A stretch of 64,000 bases of DNA, taken from assembly GCF_041346925.1 (NCBI RefSeq), contig NZ_CP166840.1:2661001-2725000 (forward strand). Reading direction: 5' to 3'. Origin of the DNA: Agaribacterium sp. ZY112. GTDB lineage: Bacteria > Pseudomonadota > Gammaproteobacteria > Pseudomonadales > Cellvibrionaceae. The position numbers and the translations under genes are program-made. The notes under the pieces were generated by a model, which searched no databases, was not told where the DNA came from, and worked only from the letters and a program-made list of their open reading frames with translations. Shown in pieces: positions 10,194-20,793 of the stretch. How positions within the stretch are numbered: position 1 is the stretch's first letter; the number at the start of each line of letters is the position of its first letter.

Positions 10194-10224
10194 AAAAAAA
10201 GCCGAGCTTTAGCTCGGCTTTTTT
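10194..10224. terminator. Bidirectional terminator after serA
   Basis: Stem GCCGAGC / GCTCGGC with a short loop, seven A before and six T after. It ends the serC-serA operon and can also serve the convergent beta-helix gene, which stops at 10316. Confidence 0.9.
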
Positions 10225-10315
10225 GTTTCTGTGTACAAGGTTTTATTTTCAAGTTTGTTTGGGTTCGTACGAAAATCTGAATTAAAAGTCAGTTAATGTA
10301 ACAAACCCGAAAAAG

Positions 10316-12514
10316 CTATTCTTGAATAAAGTTGAAGCGGTCGGCGTTCCACTCCCAGGTACTGCTAGAAGAACCAGAGCTGATGATGCGAATGGTATGC
10401 TGACCCGCGCTTATAGGAATAAGAGCGTTGGGGCTTAGCTTAACGAAATTATCCCAACTACCATTATTAGGAACAAGTTCTCGAAGGTAGGATGTTCCAT
10501 CAACAAGAACTTCAATGGCAGTACCTTCTTGAGTTGTACCTAGCCATGCTTCAAAGCGGTAATTACCTGCTTGAGCTACGTTGACTTTGTAGTCGGCCCA
10601 GTCGCCACGTTGGTTGAAGTTAATGGCCTCGATCCCGTTAGCACTGTAAGTTTCGAAGCCGCCATAGCTGCCGCCGGTGTTGTTAAACGCTTCGGCTTCT
10701 AAGCTAAACTCGGCATTGATCGGTTGGTTGTTGCTGGCTTCAAATTCAATCCAGTTAATATTAAAACCACCACCGTTCATTTCTAGGCGCAACACTTTAT
10801 TAACACCACCGCTTAGAGTGACGTTATCTAGGCTTACGGTTTTCCAGTTTTGCCAGCCGCCAGTTCCTTCAAAGCTAATATTGCCAAGTGTTTGACCATC
10901 TAGCTTAATATCTACGGACTTTCCGCCACTGTTGCCTTGTGCCGCAATACGTAATTTAATGTTGTAGGTACCGCTAGTGACAGCCGCAAGGGTGTATTCG
11001 AGCCACTCGTTATTAGCAATCCAGCCTACGTTATAGCCACCATCGCTGCTTGTTTGTATATCAACGCGGGAGCTAGAGCGATATTCGTTACCTGCATTGC
11101 CATTGGTACTGTCTGAATAAGCAATATTTTGACCGCCAAGATCAAAGTCTTCCGCTTGAATAAGGCCAGGGATCGTTAAGCTTTGGTAAGCACTTTGCTC
11201 TGGATCAGGGGCTGTAGTCGGTGACGGGCTTGGGCTTGGCAGGATTGGATCCGCACCAACATAGTGGTAATAAGAAACATCGTTAGTGGTGTTGTTTTTA
11301 GGGTTTCTTTTGTAGGCATTATGGTTGGTTTGCCAAACATAGTTATTGTCAAAAACAACCGAGTCTCTATCAATGACACGATTAGGGTGGAAAGAAAAGC
11401 CTTGTTTCCAGTTTGAGCCTGAATCGACATAGAAGATATGGTTGTTTTTCCAAGTGTTGCGTGCAGTTGCTGGTTGGCCATTGCTTTCACTGCCATTTTC
11501 TTGGAAGCCGCCATCGCCATTATTTACATGTATACCAACGTTACCGTCAATAAGGTTGTCGACAGAGGCGATTTCTGTCCAAACCATCCAGCGAGTACCC
11601 GAATCAATTAGCACGTTTTCGATGGTTTTCGAATTTTTCGTGTAAGCATCAATATCAATACCGTCGACATCAGCATCATAAACCAGGTTGTTTTTAACGG
11701 TAATGCCATTGGATGCTTTTACATGGATGGCTCGGCGGGTGGAGTTGTAGATAAAATTACCTTGTGCAAGACTGTCGCCGTAGACATTGTTTAAGAATAA
11801 TACGTTGCGACAATTATTGGTGTTTAAGCCTTCAACAAGTAGATTCTTGGCATAGCGAACATAGACAGCCGAGAGGCGGTCGTTACCAAGAATTTGGCCG
11901 CGTTTAGTACCAAGTATTTTAGTATTATTCTTTGCGCGGTTGTTGGTGCCACGAACTTCAAAAATACCATTAATCACATCCGATACTGAATATTCATCAG
12001 GAATGGTGCCGGGAATAACTGGGCCGGTATAGCGCACTGTGCCATCAACCCAAATAGTAGTATTTTCACCTACCTGAATAAGCTTGTCTTTTGAACTTAT
12101 ATTTATGGTACCTCGGAAAATAAAAGTGCCACCTGAGTTGGCAATCGCATTTCGGTGCTGATCTAAATTACTGTTGGTGACTACCGTGCCTGCGCCAGTA
12201 TAGGTATCAGGGCGAGCATCTGCTAACGAGCTTAGGGTGTTTTGAACCGCAGCTAGTTGAGCGATGTTACTGGCGTAATCACCGGTGCTAAGGCGTGAAT
12301 CTCGAACAACACTGGGAAGACCTGCTTTGTTGGCAAGGCCGCGAATCGCATTGATGTCACCTCTGCCACCAGGAGCGTCTCGTAAGCGAACTTGGCCGCC
12401 GTTGTCTGCGTTGACAAGGGTAAAGCTGGAGTTGTCGTTGTAGTCTAATGCGAAGCTTGCTGCTGGGCTAATAAGACAGGCAAGCAGTGGTATTAAGGGT
12501 AGCTTTGATTTCAT
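10316..12514 (-). CDS. Secreted right-handed beta-helix protein with two C-terminal CBM6 modules
   Basis: 732 residues with a Sec signal peptide (~1-22, ending SFALD). Residues ~60-420 are a parallel beta-helix: a run of short Asn-rich turns such as NNCRNVLFLNNVYGD and ASNGITVKNNLVYDADVDG. The pair ADVDGIDIDAY is a plausible acidic active site. A short PSPSPSP linker leads to CBM6 at ~445-595 and a second CBM6 at ~600-732, ending EWNADRFNF. The fold suggests a polysaccharide lyase or hydrolase (PL6, GH28 and GH82 share it), but I cannot place it in a family. The first CBM6 closely resembles the third CBM of the protein at 25388-29260, so the modules have been shuffled locally. Confidence 0.8.
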   Translation of the reverse strand: MKSKLPLIPLLACLISPAASFALDYNDNSSFTLVNADNGGQVRLRDAPGGRGDINAIRGLANKAGLPSVVRDSRLSTGDYASNIAQLAAVQNTLSSLADARPDTYTGAGTVVTNSNLDQHRNAIANSGGTFIFRGTINISSKDKLIQVGENTTIWVDGTVRYTGPVIPGTIPDEYSVSDVINGIFEVRGTNNRAKNNTKILGTKRGQILGNDRLSAVYVRYAKNLLVEGLNTNNCRNVLFLNNVYGDSLAQGNFIYNSTRRAIHVKASNGITVKNNLVYDADVDGIDIDAYTKNSKTIENVLIDSGTRWMVWTEIASVDNLIDGNVGIHVNNGDGGFQENGSESNGQPATARNTWKNNHIFYVDSGSNWKQGFSFHPNRVIDRDSVVFDNNYVWQTNHNAYKRNPKNNTTNDVSYYHYVGADPILPSPSPSPTTAPDPEQSAYQSLTIPGLIQAEDFDLGGQNIAYSDSTNGNAGNEYRSSSRVDIQTSSDGGYNVGWIANNEWLEYTLAAVTSGTYNIKLRIAAQGNSGGKSVDIKLDGQTLGNISFEGTGGWQNWKTVSLDNVTLSGGVNKVLRLEMNGGGFNINWIEFEASNNQPINAEFSLEAEAFNNTGGSYGGFETYSANGIEAINFNQRGDWADYKVNVAQAGNYRFEAWLGTTQEGTAIEVLVDGTSYLRELVPNNGSWDNFVKLSPNALIPISAGQHTIRIISSGSSSSTWEWNADRFNFIQE

Positions 12515-12944
12515 TACTGAACCTTTGAGTGAGCAATCGGGCCTTTTTAGGGCTGTTATCTTTATTGCGGCACAAATGCATACAGACTTAGTAGGTTATG
12601 GGACCTTGGTCGGTATTCAGCGTTTTCTGAGTACCTGTAAGTCTATTCCCTGACTTTAATAAAGTGTTAAGTGGGGCACCTATGCCGTAGTTGTATTGGC
12701 AAACCTGCTCGGTAGGTTTACCTCTGCTCGATATATCGAACAGGCAATCAAGACACTGAAACTAGAATGCGACTGCTAAGGTCAATGTTTCAGTAGAGTG
12801 CAAGGTGAAGCTACAGATAAGCCTTGGTCGTCGTCAATGTTTGCCATAACTATCTTTAGGAAATGTGAATTGGATTGAGCAACCTTAGTGATCTAGGTTT
12901 AAAAAGGGGTAGGGAGGACGATTTACGCGACGATTTAAAGGCAT
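12515..12944. other. Intergenic region upstream of the beta-helix gene
   Basis: 430 bp without a credible gene. It must hold the promoter of the minus-strand beta-helix gene. The only structured element I see is a near-perfect 18-bp palindrome at 12725-12742, TG-CTCGATATATCGAA-CA, with one mismatched pair and an exact core at 12728-12739. It is a possible operator. Confidence 0.4.
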
Positions 12945-12974
12945 AAAAAAACCCGCCTATTTGGCGGGTTTTTT
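12945..12974 (-). terminator. Terminator of gap
   Basis: Stem ACCCGCC / GGCGGGT flanked by A and T runs, about 22 bp beyond the gap stop. It can work in both orientations. Confidence 0.88.
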
Positions 12975-12996
12975 AACATCGCTTGTGAAGTAAAGC

Positions 12997-14330
<1,334 letters not shown>

Positions 14331-15818
14331 ATGAAGACCGATTTGTTTATTGTTGGTGGTGATGGCGACCTTGCTTTGCGCAAGTTGTACCCATCTTTGT
14401 ATTATTTGGAAATCAACAACAGCATGCCTGAAGGTATGCGAATTATCGGTTCTGCTCGTACCGGCCAAAGTCGTGAAGAGTTTCACGCCAAAATTAAGCA
14501 CTGGCTACAGGCGGGCGTTGATAAGAAACTTTATTCAGAAGAAAAGTGGCAGAGCTTTGCCGACAAAATCTTCTTTGCTCAAGGCGATGCAACCCAGCCA
14601 GAACAGTTGCAACAAATAGGTAAAGAGTTCTTCCGTGACGATGCGGTACAAGTTATTTACCTTTCTATTCCCCCGCAGATTTTTGGCAAGGTTTGTCAGA
14701 GTTTAGATACCTGTGGTTTAGTTAAAGAAAGTACACGTTTGGTTGTTGAAAAACCGCTAGGTGATAGCCGTGAAAGTTTCCTTGCTATTAACGCAGAACT
14801 CGCTCGTGTTTTTTCTGAAAAACAATTATTCCGTATAGATCACTACTTAGGTAAAGAAAGCGTACAAAATTTATTGGCATTACGTTTTGCTAATGATTTT
14901 TTTGAGCCTTTGTGGAACAACAAATACATCGACTCTATTCAAATTACTGTTACTGAAACGGTGGGTGTTGGTAATCGTTGGGCTTTTTATAATGAGACTG
15001 GCGCTACGCGTGACATGGTGCAAAACCACTTGTTACAAGTACTTTGCTTGATGGCGATGGAACCGCCTTCGGCCCTAGATGCAGACTCGGTTCGTGCCGA
15101 AAAACTAAAAGTACTAAAATCATTAAAGCCTTTTTGTAAAGAAAGCGTATTTGATCACACTGTACGTGGCCAGTACGTTGAAGGGGAAGTAGGTGGTGAA
15201 ACAGTTCCTGGGTATTTAGAAGAAGAGAGTGATAAATATGAAATTGATCCTAACTCTCAAACTGAAACTTATGTCGCAATTGAAAGTGAGATTGAAAATT
15301 GGCGCTGGTCTGGTGTGCCTATTTATTTGCGTACTGGTAAGCGTCTAAATAAAAAGCACAGTGAAATTGTTATTTATTTTAAGCAGAGTCATCACAATAT
15401 TTTTAAAGGCAGTAAAGGTGAGCGTTGTCAGAATAAACTCATTATTCAATTGCAGCCTGATTCTGGTATTAGCTTGCACTTAAATAATAAAGTTCAAGGT
15501 TTGGATGCGGGTATTCCTTTACGTGATGATATTTTAAATCTAGATTTTGACGACCACAGTGAACCAATGAAGCACGACGCGTATTCGCGCTTGTTCTTTG
15601 ATGTGTTCCGCAATGATCAAACTCTATTTGTTAGTGCTGACGAGGTAGAGGCTGCGTGGTTGTGGGTTGATCAAATCTTCTCTTCTTGGGAAGAGCGTGG
15701 ACAGAAGTGTGAGCCTTATGTGTCTGGTACAGAAGGCCCTGAGAGAGCCAATATGATGGTGAATAGTCGCGGCCAGAAATGGTATGACGGCGAGTACTGT
15801 CCTATCGATCTTGACTAA
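14331..15818 (+). CDS. zwf: Glucose-6-phosphate 1-dehydrogenase
   Basis: Oxidises glucose-6-phosphate to 6-phosphogluconolactone with NAD(P)+, feeding the pentose phosphate and Entner-Doudoroff routes. 495 residues with the nucleotide-binding start FIVGGDGDLALRKLYPSL and the active-site signature RIDHYLGKE. The ATG follows TAGGGGTAG. The usual partners pgl and edd/eda are not in the window, so zwf stands apart from them here. No hairpin terminator is visible after the stop. Confidence 0.97.
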   Translation: MKTDLFIVGGDGDLALRKLYPSLYYLEINNSMPEGMRIIGSARTGQSREEFHAKIKHWLQAGVDKKLYSEEKWQSFADKIFFAQGDATQPEQLQQIGKEFFRDDAVQVIYLSIPPQIFGKVCQSLDTCGLVKESTRLVVEKPLGDSRESFLAINAELARVFSEKQLFRIDHYLGKESVQNLLALRFANDFFEPLWNNKYIDSIQITVTETVGVGNRWAFYNETGATRDMVQNHLLQVLCLMAMEPPSALDADSVRAEKLKVLKSLKPFCKESVFDHTVRGQYVEGEVGGETVPGYLEEESDKYEIDPNSQTETYVAIESEIENWRWSGVPIYLRTGKRLNKKHSEIVIYFKQSHHNIFKGSKGERCQNKLIIQLQPDSGISLHLNNKVQGLDAGIPLRDDILNLDFDDHSEPMKHDAYSRLFFDVFRNDQTLFVSADEVEAAWLWVDQIFSSWEERGQKCEPYVSGTEGPERANMMVNSRGQKWYDGEYCPIDLD

Positions 15819-16420
15819 TAATTAAGCTAATACGCTCTTTATGAGAACTTAGTGGTCATAACTTTTATAGTTCTGGTTGCTGAGTTCAGAGCGGTATGGG
15901 CGCAGATATTTAACGGGGCGCCTATATACGTTTTTGCGCTGTATCGACCATCCCCAATTTCTCTCTTCCTTACTTGCCATCTATACATCATTTAGCCCTA
16001 CCTGCTATCGATTTTCCCTGTTTACCTAATAAATGAATGTGATTTTGGGGCTTTTTTGAGTATCTCGGTATTAGAGTCACTCAATGTTAGCCTCAGCAGT
16101 TAGGGCCTCACATCGTTAAGCCAAGCGAATGGGATCAATACTCGAAAAAACGATGCTTGTGAGTATTTTGTTGGGTGGTAATTGACCTTTGCGTCTTAAT
16201 CTTGGGTGAAACTCAATCGGTATGCTGGGTTGTTAATCGCGCTAAACGATGTTTGCCCTATTACGGCTTATTTTTTATGCTTTTTCTGGTTCTTTAGTAT
16301 TGGTCTTTGTGTTGTTGGTTTAAGGTCATTTGACTAACTCTACAATGATGAGATACGCGTCACGCAGTAAGCAAGGGGGCTTAGGTAGAGTGGCGGCTAA
16401 AATCGCGATAGGAGTAGTAC
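15819..16420. other. Intergenic region before the first large agarase-like gene
   Basis: About 600 bp with no credible gene, RNA gene or terminator. It presumably holds the promoter of the lipoprotein gene at 16421. It shares none of the conserved leader found before the other two copies. Confidence 0.4.
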
Positions 16421-19400
16421 GTGGCTTTATTTCCCCCTTTTAAAAATACCTTTGTATTAGTTATACCCTTGGCGCTGGCCGCCTGTGGTGGCGCGTCAGA
16501 TGGTGAATTGCTGCCTAGCGAGTCACCAGACAACTCGGTGAGTCCGGTTCCTGTGGCAAGCCCATCGCCAATTATGAGTCCGACTCCTGTGGCAAGCCCA
16601 TCGCCAGTTATGAGTCCGACTCCCGTGGCAAGCCCATCGCCAATTGTGAGTCCGAGTCCTGTGGCAAGCCCATCGCCAATTGTGAGTCCGAGTCCTGTGG
16701 CAAGCCCATCGCCAATTGTGAGTCCGAGTCCTGTGGCAAGCCCATCACCAGATGTGAACCCATCTCCCTTACCGGTTGTAGATATCGTGGTCGAGGCTGA
16801 GAGCTTTGTGGATACTGGTACCAATGGTGGGAGTGATGGTGTCACAGGTTTTGGCCTAACTGAAACGGGCATTAATTTTAATACATCTGGAGATTGGGGA
16901 GACTATGATGTCACCTTTACTGAACCGGGTGCCTATCGCGTTATCATCTCCGCCGGTACAACGGTGACTGGGGATACAAACGCTGCTGTTGTTTTAGATG
17001 AGTCTGTCGCATCGGCGGCTATTTCTAGCACCGGTGATTGGGATGAGATTGTAGATTTTGATCTTGAAGGTTTAATTGAAGTTGCGGCTGCGGGAACGTA
17101 TACAGTCCGTTTACAAAGCTCTGGTGCAGCTGCTTGGCAGTGGAATGCTGATAAGCTTACTTTTGTTTATGAAGGTTCAGTAATAAGTCCTGAGCCATCG
17201 CCGGTTGCATCGCCAGTACCTTCACCGGTTGCATCGCCAGTGCCTTCACCGGTTGCATCGCCAGTGCCTTCACCTGTTGCATCGCCAGTGCCTTCACCGG
17301 TTGCATCGCCAGTGCCTTCACCGGTTGCATCGCCAGTACCTTCACCGGTTGCATCGCCAGTGCCTTCACCGGTTGCATCGCCAGTACCTTCACCGGTTCC
17401 ATCACCATCGCCTTCACCTAGTGAGGATGACTTTTATCATGACGGTAATGGCTTGCTTTGGAGTCGTGTTGATGGAGCGGCGAATTTCCTTGGTAATGAG
17501 GGTTATGTAGCCAACCCTGCGAACTACTTAGTGACAGCGGATTTACTTGAAACAGAAGACGATATTCGCGGTAACTCCACTGAAGTATTCCGTGGTGAGA
17601 TCTATGATGCCGATGGTGATATCTCTTTCTATGAGAACATCGATGACAACGTACGTCTGTACATCAATGATCAACTAGTACTCTCAAACGACAGCTGGGA
17701 AAACGCCTCACAAACTTCTAATCTGAACATTACTCCAGGTTGGAATAAATTTGAATTGCGCCTTGGTAATGCCGATGGCGGTAGTGGTGCGGTAGCCGAT
17801 CCTGGCTTTGCTATTGATGTTAACGGTGGCACGAACTTTGTTCACCCAAGTGCGATTGCTGGAAATATCTTCCGTTCTGCGGGCAACGTTGTTCGCGATC
17901 CGATTCTTCCTCCTCCGGGCGGTATCCTGATCGAGCTAGAAGATTTTGATGCAACGGGCACTACCGGTCGAGTCGGTGGTGACAGCGTAGAAGGTTTTGC
18001 TAGCACTGGTACAGGTGTTAACTGGGTGACCAATGGTGACTGGGGCGACTATCACAACGTTTACCTAGAAGCGGGCACGTACCGTTCTTTCATAAATGTA
18101 GCAACGGGTAGTGATGGTAGCTACGGTGCACGTATTGAGCTTGATGGTTGGCCTGTTGCTTGGGGGTATTTTGGTCATACCGGTGGTTATGAATCGCCAC
18201 TTGAGGCTGAACTTTATGGCGGTGACTTTGTTGTTGAAACAAGTGGCAGCTACACCTTGCGCGTTCAAGCGGTTGGTGGTTCTAATTGGCAGTGGAGTGG
18301 CGACAGTATTCGTTTAGCAAAAGTAAGTGATGACAATGTTCGTCCTACGCCACTTTATAACCCAGCCGAACACACTGTCTCTGAAATTCAGGGGCCTGCA
18401 GTAGGTCTTCAGTATTTAAAAGAGCCTGTCAATATTCCTGCAGCAAATGAAGTTCGTAAATCCGATGTTTGGTACACCTATCCTCAGAACAATGAGATGG
18501 AGGGTTATAGCATTGAAGAGTTTGGAGCGACCGGTTCATTCTGGGGGCACCCACCTGAAGAGCATTTTTATGATGATGCGACCATTGTTGAGTGGACCGA
18601 TCTAGTTGAGGGTTTCCAGGCAATGGGTATTGAATACACCGCACGTGGTGAATTCGATTGGGGTTTCCGTTGGGTGTCTGAATACCTAACTAATCCAGAG
18701 CCTCATTTTGTTAAAACACTTGATGACCGAAATGTGCGCATGACCTTTATGGGTTACCTCTCGCACAATGGTTATAACAACAACTGGTTAAGTAATCACA
18801 GCCCAGCCTTTGTTCCACACTTGAAATCACAGGTTGATCAGCTGCTTAAAGCGAATCCTGATAAGTTGATGTTTGATACTCAAACAAACTCAACACGTAC
18901 AACGGATATGCGTACCTTTGGTGGTGATTTTTCTGAGTACGCTATGCAGAACTTCCGTGTGTGGTTAAGTAAAAAGTATGGTCCTGTTCAGCTTGCAACG
19001 ATGGGTATTGCGGACATCAATACGTTTGATTATGCCGAGTTCTTAATTGGGCAAGGTGTGACTCATACTGCTTGGACAAATGCGGGGAATACCATCACCG
19101 GTAATATTCCGATGCTTGAAGACTTTATCTACTTTAACCGCGATGTATGGAACCAGAAGTTTGCAGAGGTATTGGACTATATCCGTGTGCAGCGTCCTAA
19201 TATCGAAATAGGTGCGAGTACTCAGTTGTTTGAATCTCGCGGTTATCTTTTTAACGAGAACATTACTTTCTTAGCGAATGAGTTGTTCCTTGATGTGAAG
19301 GTACCGCTTACCGAGTTGCCAACAAATATTATTGCTCAACTTAAAGCTGCGGAAGCAGTTGGTAAGACCCTAGCTTACTTCCCGTATCCTTCTGAATTTA

Positions 19401-20221
19401 GTAAGTTACGAGATGAGGATGCGCCTCGCTACGGTCGTGGTTGGGTGACGCAAGCGTATGCTTATGGTGGTTTGTTCTCCATTCCTGCCAATGTGTGGAT
19501 TGGTGCTGCCGATGCTTACACGTGGTCTCCTGGGCCTGAAAATTACGCCGATATCTATCGTTTTGTTCGTGATCAAGAGCATTTATTTGATGGCTACGAG
19601 TCATATTCAAAAGTGGGTATTGTTCACGCTATGTATTCGTCAATGAAGGCGAACATGCTTAACGGTGGTAACCAGATTCTGTCGAGTACCTCACTGTTGA
19701 CGAAAGACAATATTAATTTTGATATGTTGGTGTTTGGTGATGAAGGTTACCAAGTTGTACCTCGTCAGGCCGACTTTGATAAGTTTGATCATATATTCTA
19801 TGACGGTGACCTTAACTTTCTAAATGATGCACAGCGTGCAGTGCTTGACGCACAGGGCAGTAAAGTACGTCACATTGGTCAGCGCAATACCGTTGATGGT
19901 ATTCAGATCAACGTTAGTGTTAACGGCAGTGTTTCTAACGAAACCGTATCAGCGGTATCTCGTGTTCATGACACTAACGCAAACGCACCGTACGTTGTTC
20001 ACTTGATCAATCGTCCATTCGTTAATGGTGTTACACCAATGCTTGATAATGTAGAAATTGCCATTCCTCAGGATTATTTCCCTGCGGCTGTGACTTCTGC
20101 GACCTTGCATTTGCCAGACGGTTCAAGCACGCCTCTAAGCCTATCTAGCAATGCTAATGGTGATACGACAGTGGTTGTGAATGATCTAGAAGTGTGGGGC
20201 ATGTTGGAATTAGGTCACTAG
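16421..20221 (+). CDS. Surface lipoprotein glycoside hydrolase candidate, paralogue 1 (CBM6-PA14-CBM6-catalytic)
   Basis: 1266 residues. A GTG start follows TAGGAG at a spacing of 6. The lipoprotein signal ends in LALAAC, so it should be anchored in the outer membrane. Order: Pro-Ser linker with six 12-residue repeats (~45-116), CBM6 (~123-248), linker of eight VASPVPSP repeats (~262-330), PA14-like domain (~335-490, DNVRLYINDQLVLSND), CBM6-like module (~500-640, ending WQWSGDSIRL), then a ~620-residue C-terminal region (~643-1266). That last region reads like a TIM-barrel hydrolase (GEFDWGFRW, DKLMFDTQTNSTRTTDMR, GASTQLFESRG). GH96 alpha-agarases also put CBM6 modules before a C-terminal catalytic region of this size, so GH96 is my hypothesis, not an identification. 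Confidence 0.75.
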   Translation: MALFPPFKNTFVLVIPLALAACGGASDGELLPSESPDNSVSPVPVASPSPIMSPTPVASPSPVMSPTPVASPSPIVSPSPVASPSPIVSPSPVASPSPIVSPSPVASPSPDVNPSPLPVVDIVVEAESFVDTGTNGGSDGVTGFGLTETGINFNTSGDWGDYDVTFTEPGAYRVIISAGTTVTGDTNAAVVLDESVASAAISSTGDWDEIVDFDLEGLIEVAAAGTYTVRLQSSGAAAWQWNADKLTFVYEGSVISPEPSPVASPVPSPVASPVPSPVASPVPSPVASPVPSPVASPVPSPVASPVPSPVASPVPSPVASPVPSPVPSPSPSPSEDDFYHDGNGLLWSRVDGAANFLGNEGYVANPANYLVTADLLETEDDIRGNSTEVFRGEIYDADGDISFYENIDDNVRLYINDQLVLSNDSWENASQTSNLNITPGWNKFELRLGNADGGSGAVADPGFAIDVNGGTNFVHPSAIAGNIFRSAGNVVRDPILPPPGGILIELEDFDATGTTGRVGGDSVEGFASTGTGVNWVTNGDWGDYHNVYLEAGTYRSFINVATGSDGSYGARIELDGWPVAWGYFGHTGGYESPLEAELYGGDFVVETSGSYTLRVQAVGGSNWQWSGDSIRLAKVSDDNVRPTPLYNPAEHTVSEIQGPAVGLQYLKEPVNIPAANEVRKSDVWYTYPQNNEMEGYSIEEFGATGSFWGHPPEEHFYDDATIVEWTDLVEGFQAMGIEYTARGEFDWGFRWVSEYLTNPEPHFVKTLDDRNVRMTFMGYLSHNGYNNNWLSNHSPAFVPHLKSQVDQLLKANPDKLMFDTQTNSTRTTDMRTFGGDFSEYAMQNFRVWLSKKYGPVQLATMGIADINTFDYAEFLIGQGVTHTAWTNAGNTITGNIPMLEDFIYFNRDVWNQKFAEVLDYIRVQRPNIEIGASTQLFESRGYLFNENITFLANELFLDVKVPLTELPTNIIAQLKAAEAVGKTLAYFPYPSEFSKLRDEDAPRYGRGWVTQAYAYGGLFSIPANVWIGAADAYTWSPGPENYADIYRFVRDQEHLFDGYESYSKVGIVHAMYSSMKANMLNGGNQILSSTSLLTKDNINFDMLVFGDEGYQVVPRQADFDKFDHIFYDGDLNFLNDAQRAVLDAQGSKVRHIGQRNTVDGIQINVSVNGSVSNETVSAVSRVHDTNANAPYVVHLINRPFVNGVTPMLDNVEIAIPQDYFPAAVTSATLHLPDGSSTPLSLSSNANGDTTVVVNDLEVWGMLELGH
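16553..16768 (+). repeat. Six tandem 36-bp repeats coding a Pro-Ser linker
   Basis: Exact 36-bp spacing, with GTGGCAAG starting at 16553, 16589, 16625, 16661, 16697 and 16733. They encode VASPSP[IV][MV]SP[TS]P units. This is coding low-complexity DNA that could change copy number by slippage. Confidence 0.95.
17204..17395 (+). repeat. Eight tandem 24-bp repeats coding VASPVPSP
   Basis: Eight near-identical 24-bp units, each encoding VASPVPSP, between CBM6 and the PA14-like domain. They keep the reading frame and form a flexible spacer. The high nucleotide identity suggests recent expansion. Confidence 0.95.
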
Positions 20222-20793
20222 TTTTTAAAGCATAATAAAAAGATCTAAAGGGCCTCTATTGAGGCCCTTTTTTGTTGTTACTTATTGGTGTTTGTAGGCT
20301 TAATTCATTGGTTTTAAATGACGATCCAACTTGTTTTTTAGCTCTTTAGTATGGATTGTTGTGCTGAGTAATTTATTTCTTTTTTTTGTGTGTCAGCTTG
20401 CTAATTAATAACACTCATAACTAGGCGATTAATTTATAGCGCGAGTTTGGCGCAGTTTAATTTTGCCTCTGTTTATAAATCTTAAATTGATGATTAAGTT
20501 TGTAAGCAGTGACGTACATGTTATTACGCTTGGTTTTATAAAAATAATTTAAAGTCAAACCATAGGGAATGTAGATATAACCCATTCGGGTTGCAGTATC
20601 TGCAATGTGATAAATACGATCTTTCTTATTTAAATGTGAGTTTGTTTTTTTATATTTAAATTTGGTTCTTGGAGATACGCTGTTGTTTGTATTGGGTATG
20701 TTGTCGAAATACTAAGTTTATGTGCATAAAGATTGTAAGCGGAAAATAACGATAAAAATAATTATTAACCTATCAATCAATTTGGAGCTTTCT
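20222..20793. promoter_or_regulatory. Terminator and regulatory leader between paralogues 1 and 2
   Basis: After the terminator, ~20495-20615 and ~20677-20793 are strongly similar to ~25090-25205 and ~25270-25387 before paralogue 3. The second block includes an identical run from CGATAAAAATAATTATTAAC to the start codon region. Within the first block lie the hairpin AACCC-ATTC-GGGTT (20579-20592) and the exact inverted repeat TTGCAG-TAT-CTGCAA (20591-20605). No gene is visible. Confidence 0.65.
20247..20273 (+). terminator. Terminator of paralogue 1
   Basis: GGGCCTC / GAGGCCC stem with TATT loop and six T, about 26 bp after the stop. The flanks are almost identical to the terminator at 24721, but the loop is the reverse complement. 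Confidence 0.92.

Noticed and set aside
12945..12974. Regulatory palindrome
   Set aside because: A/T runs on both sides and its place right after the gap stop make it an ordinary terminator.
16381..16872. Minus-strand open frame of 163 codons with Gly/Leu/Thr repeats
   Set aside because: It is the complement of the Pro-Ser linker repeats of paralogue 1; the same applies to 17157-17417 and 59139-59531.
17204..17395. CRISPR-like regular repeats
   Set aside because: Units are contiguous without spacers, encode VASPVPSP in frame and sit inside a long gene; it is a protein linker.
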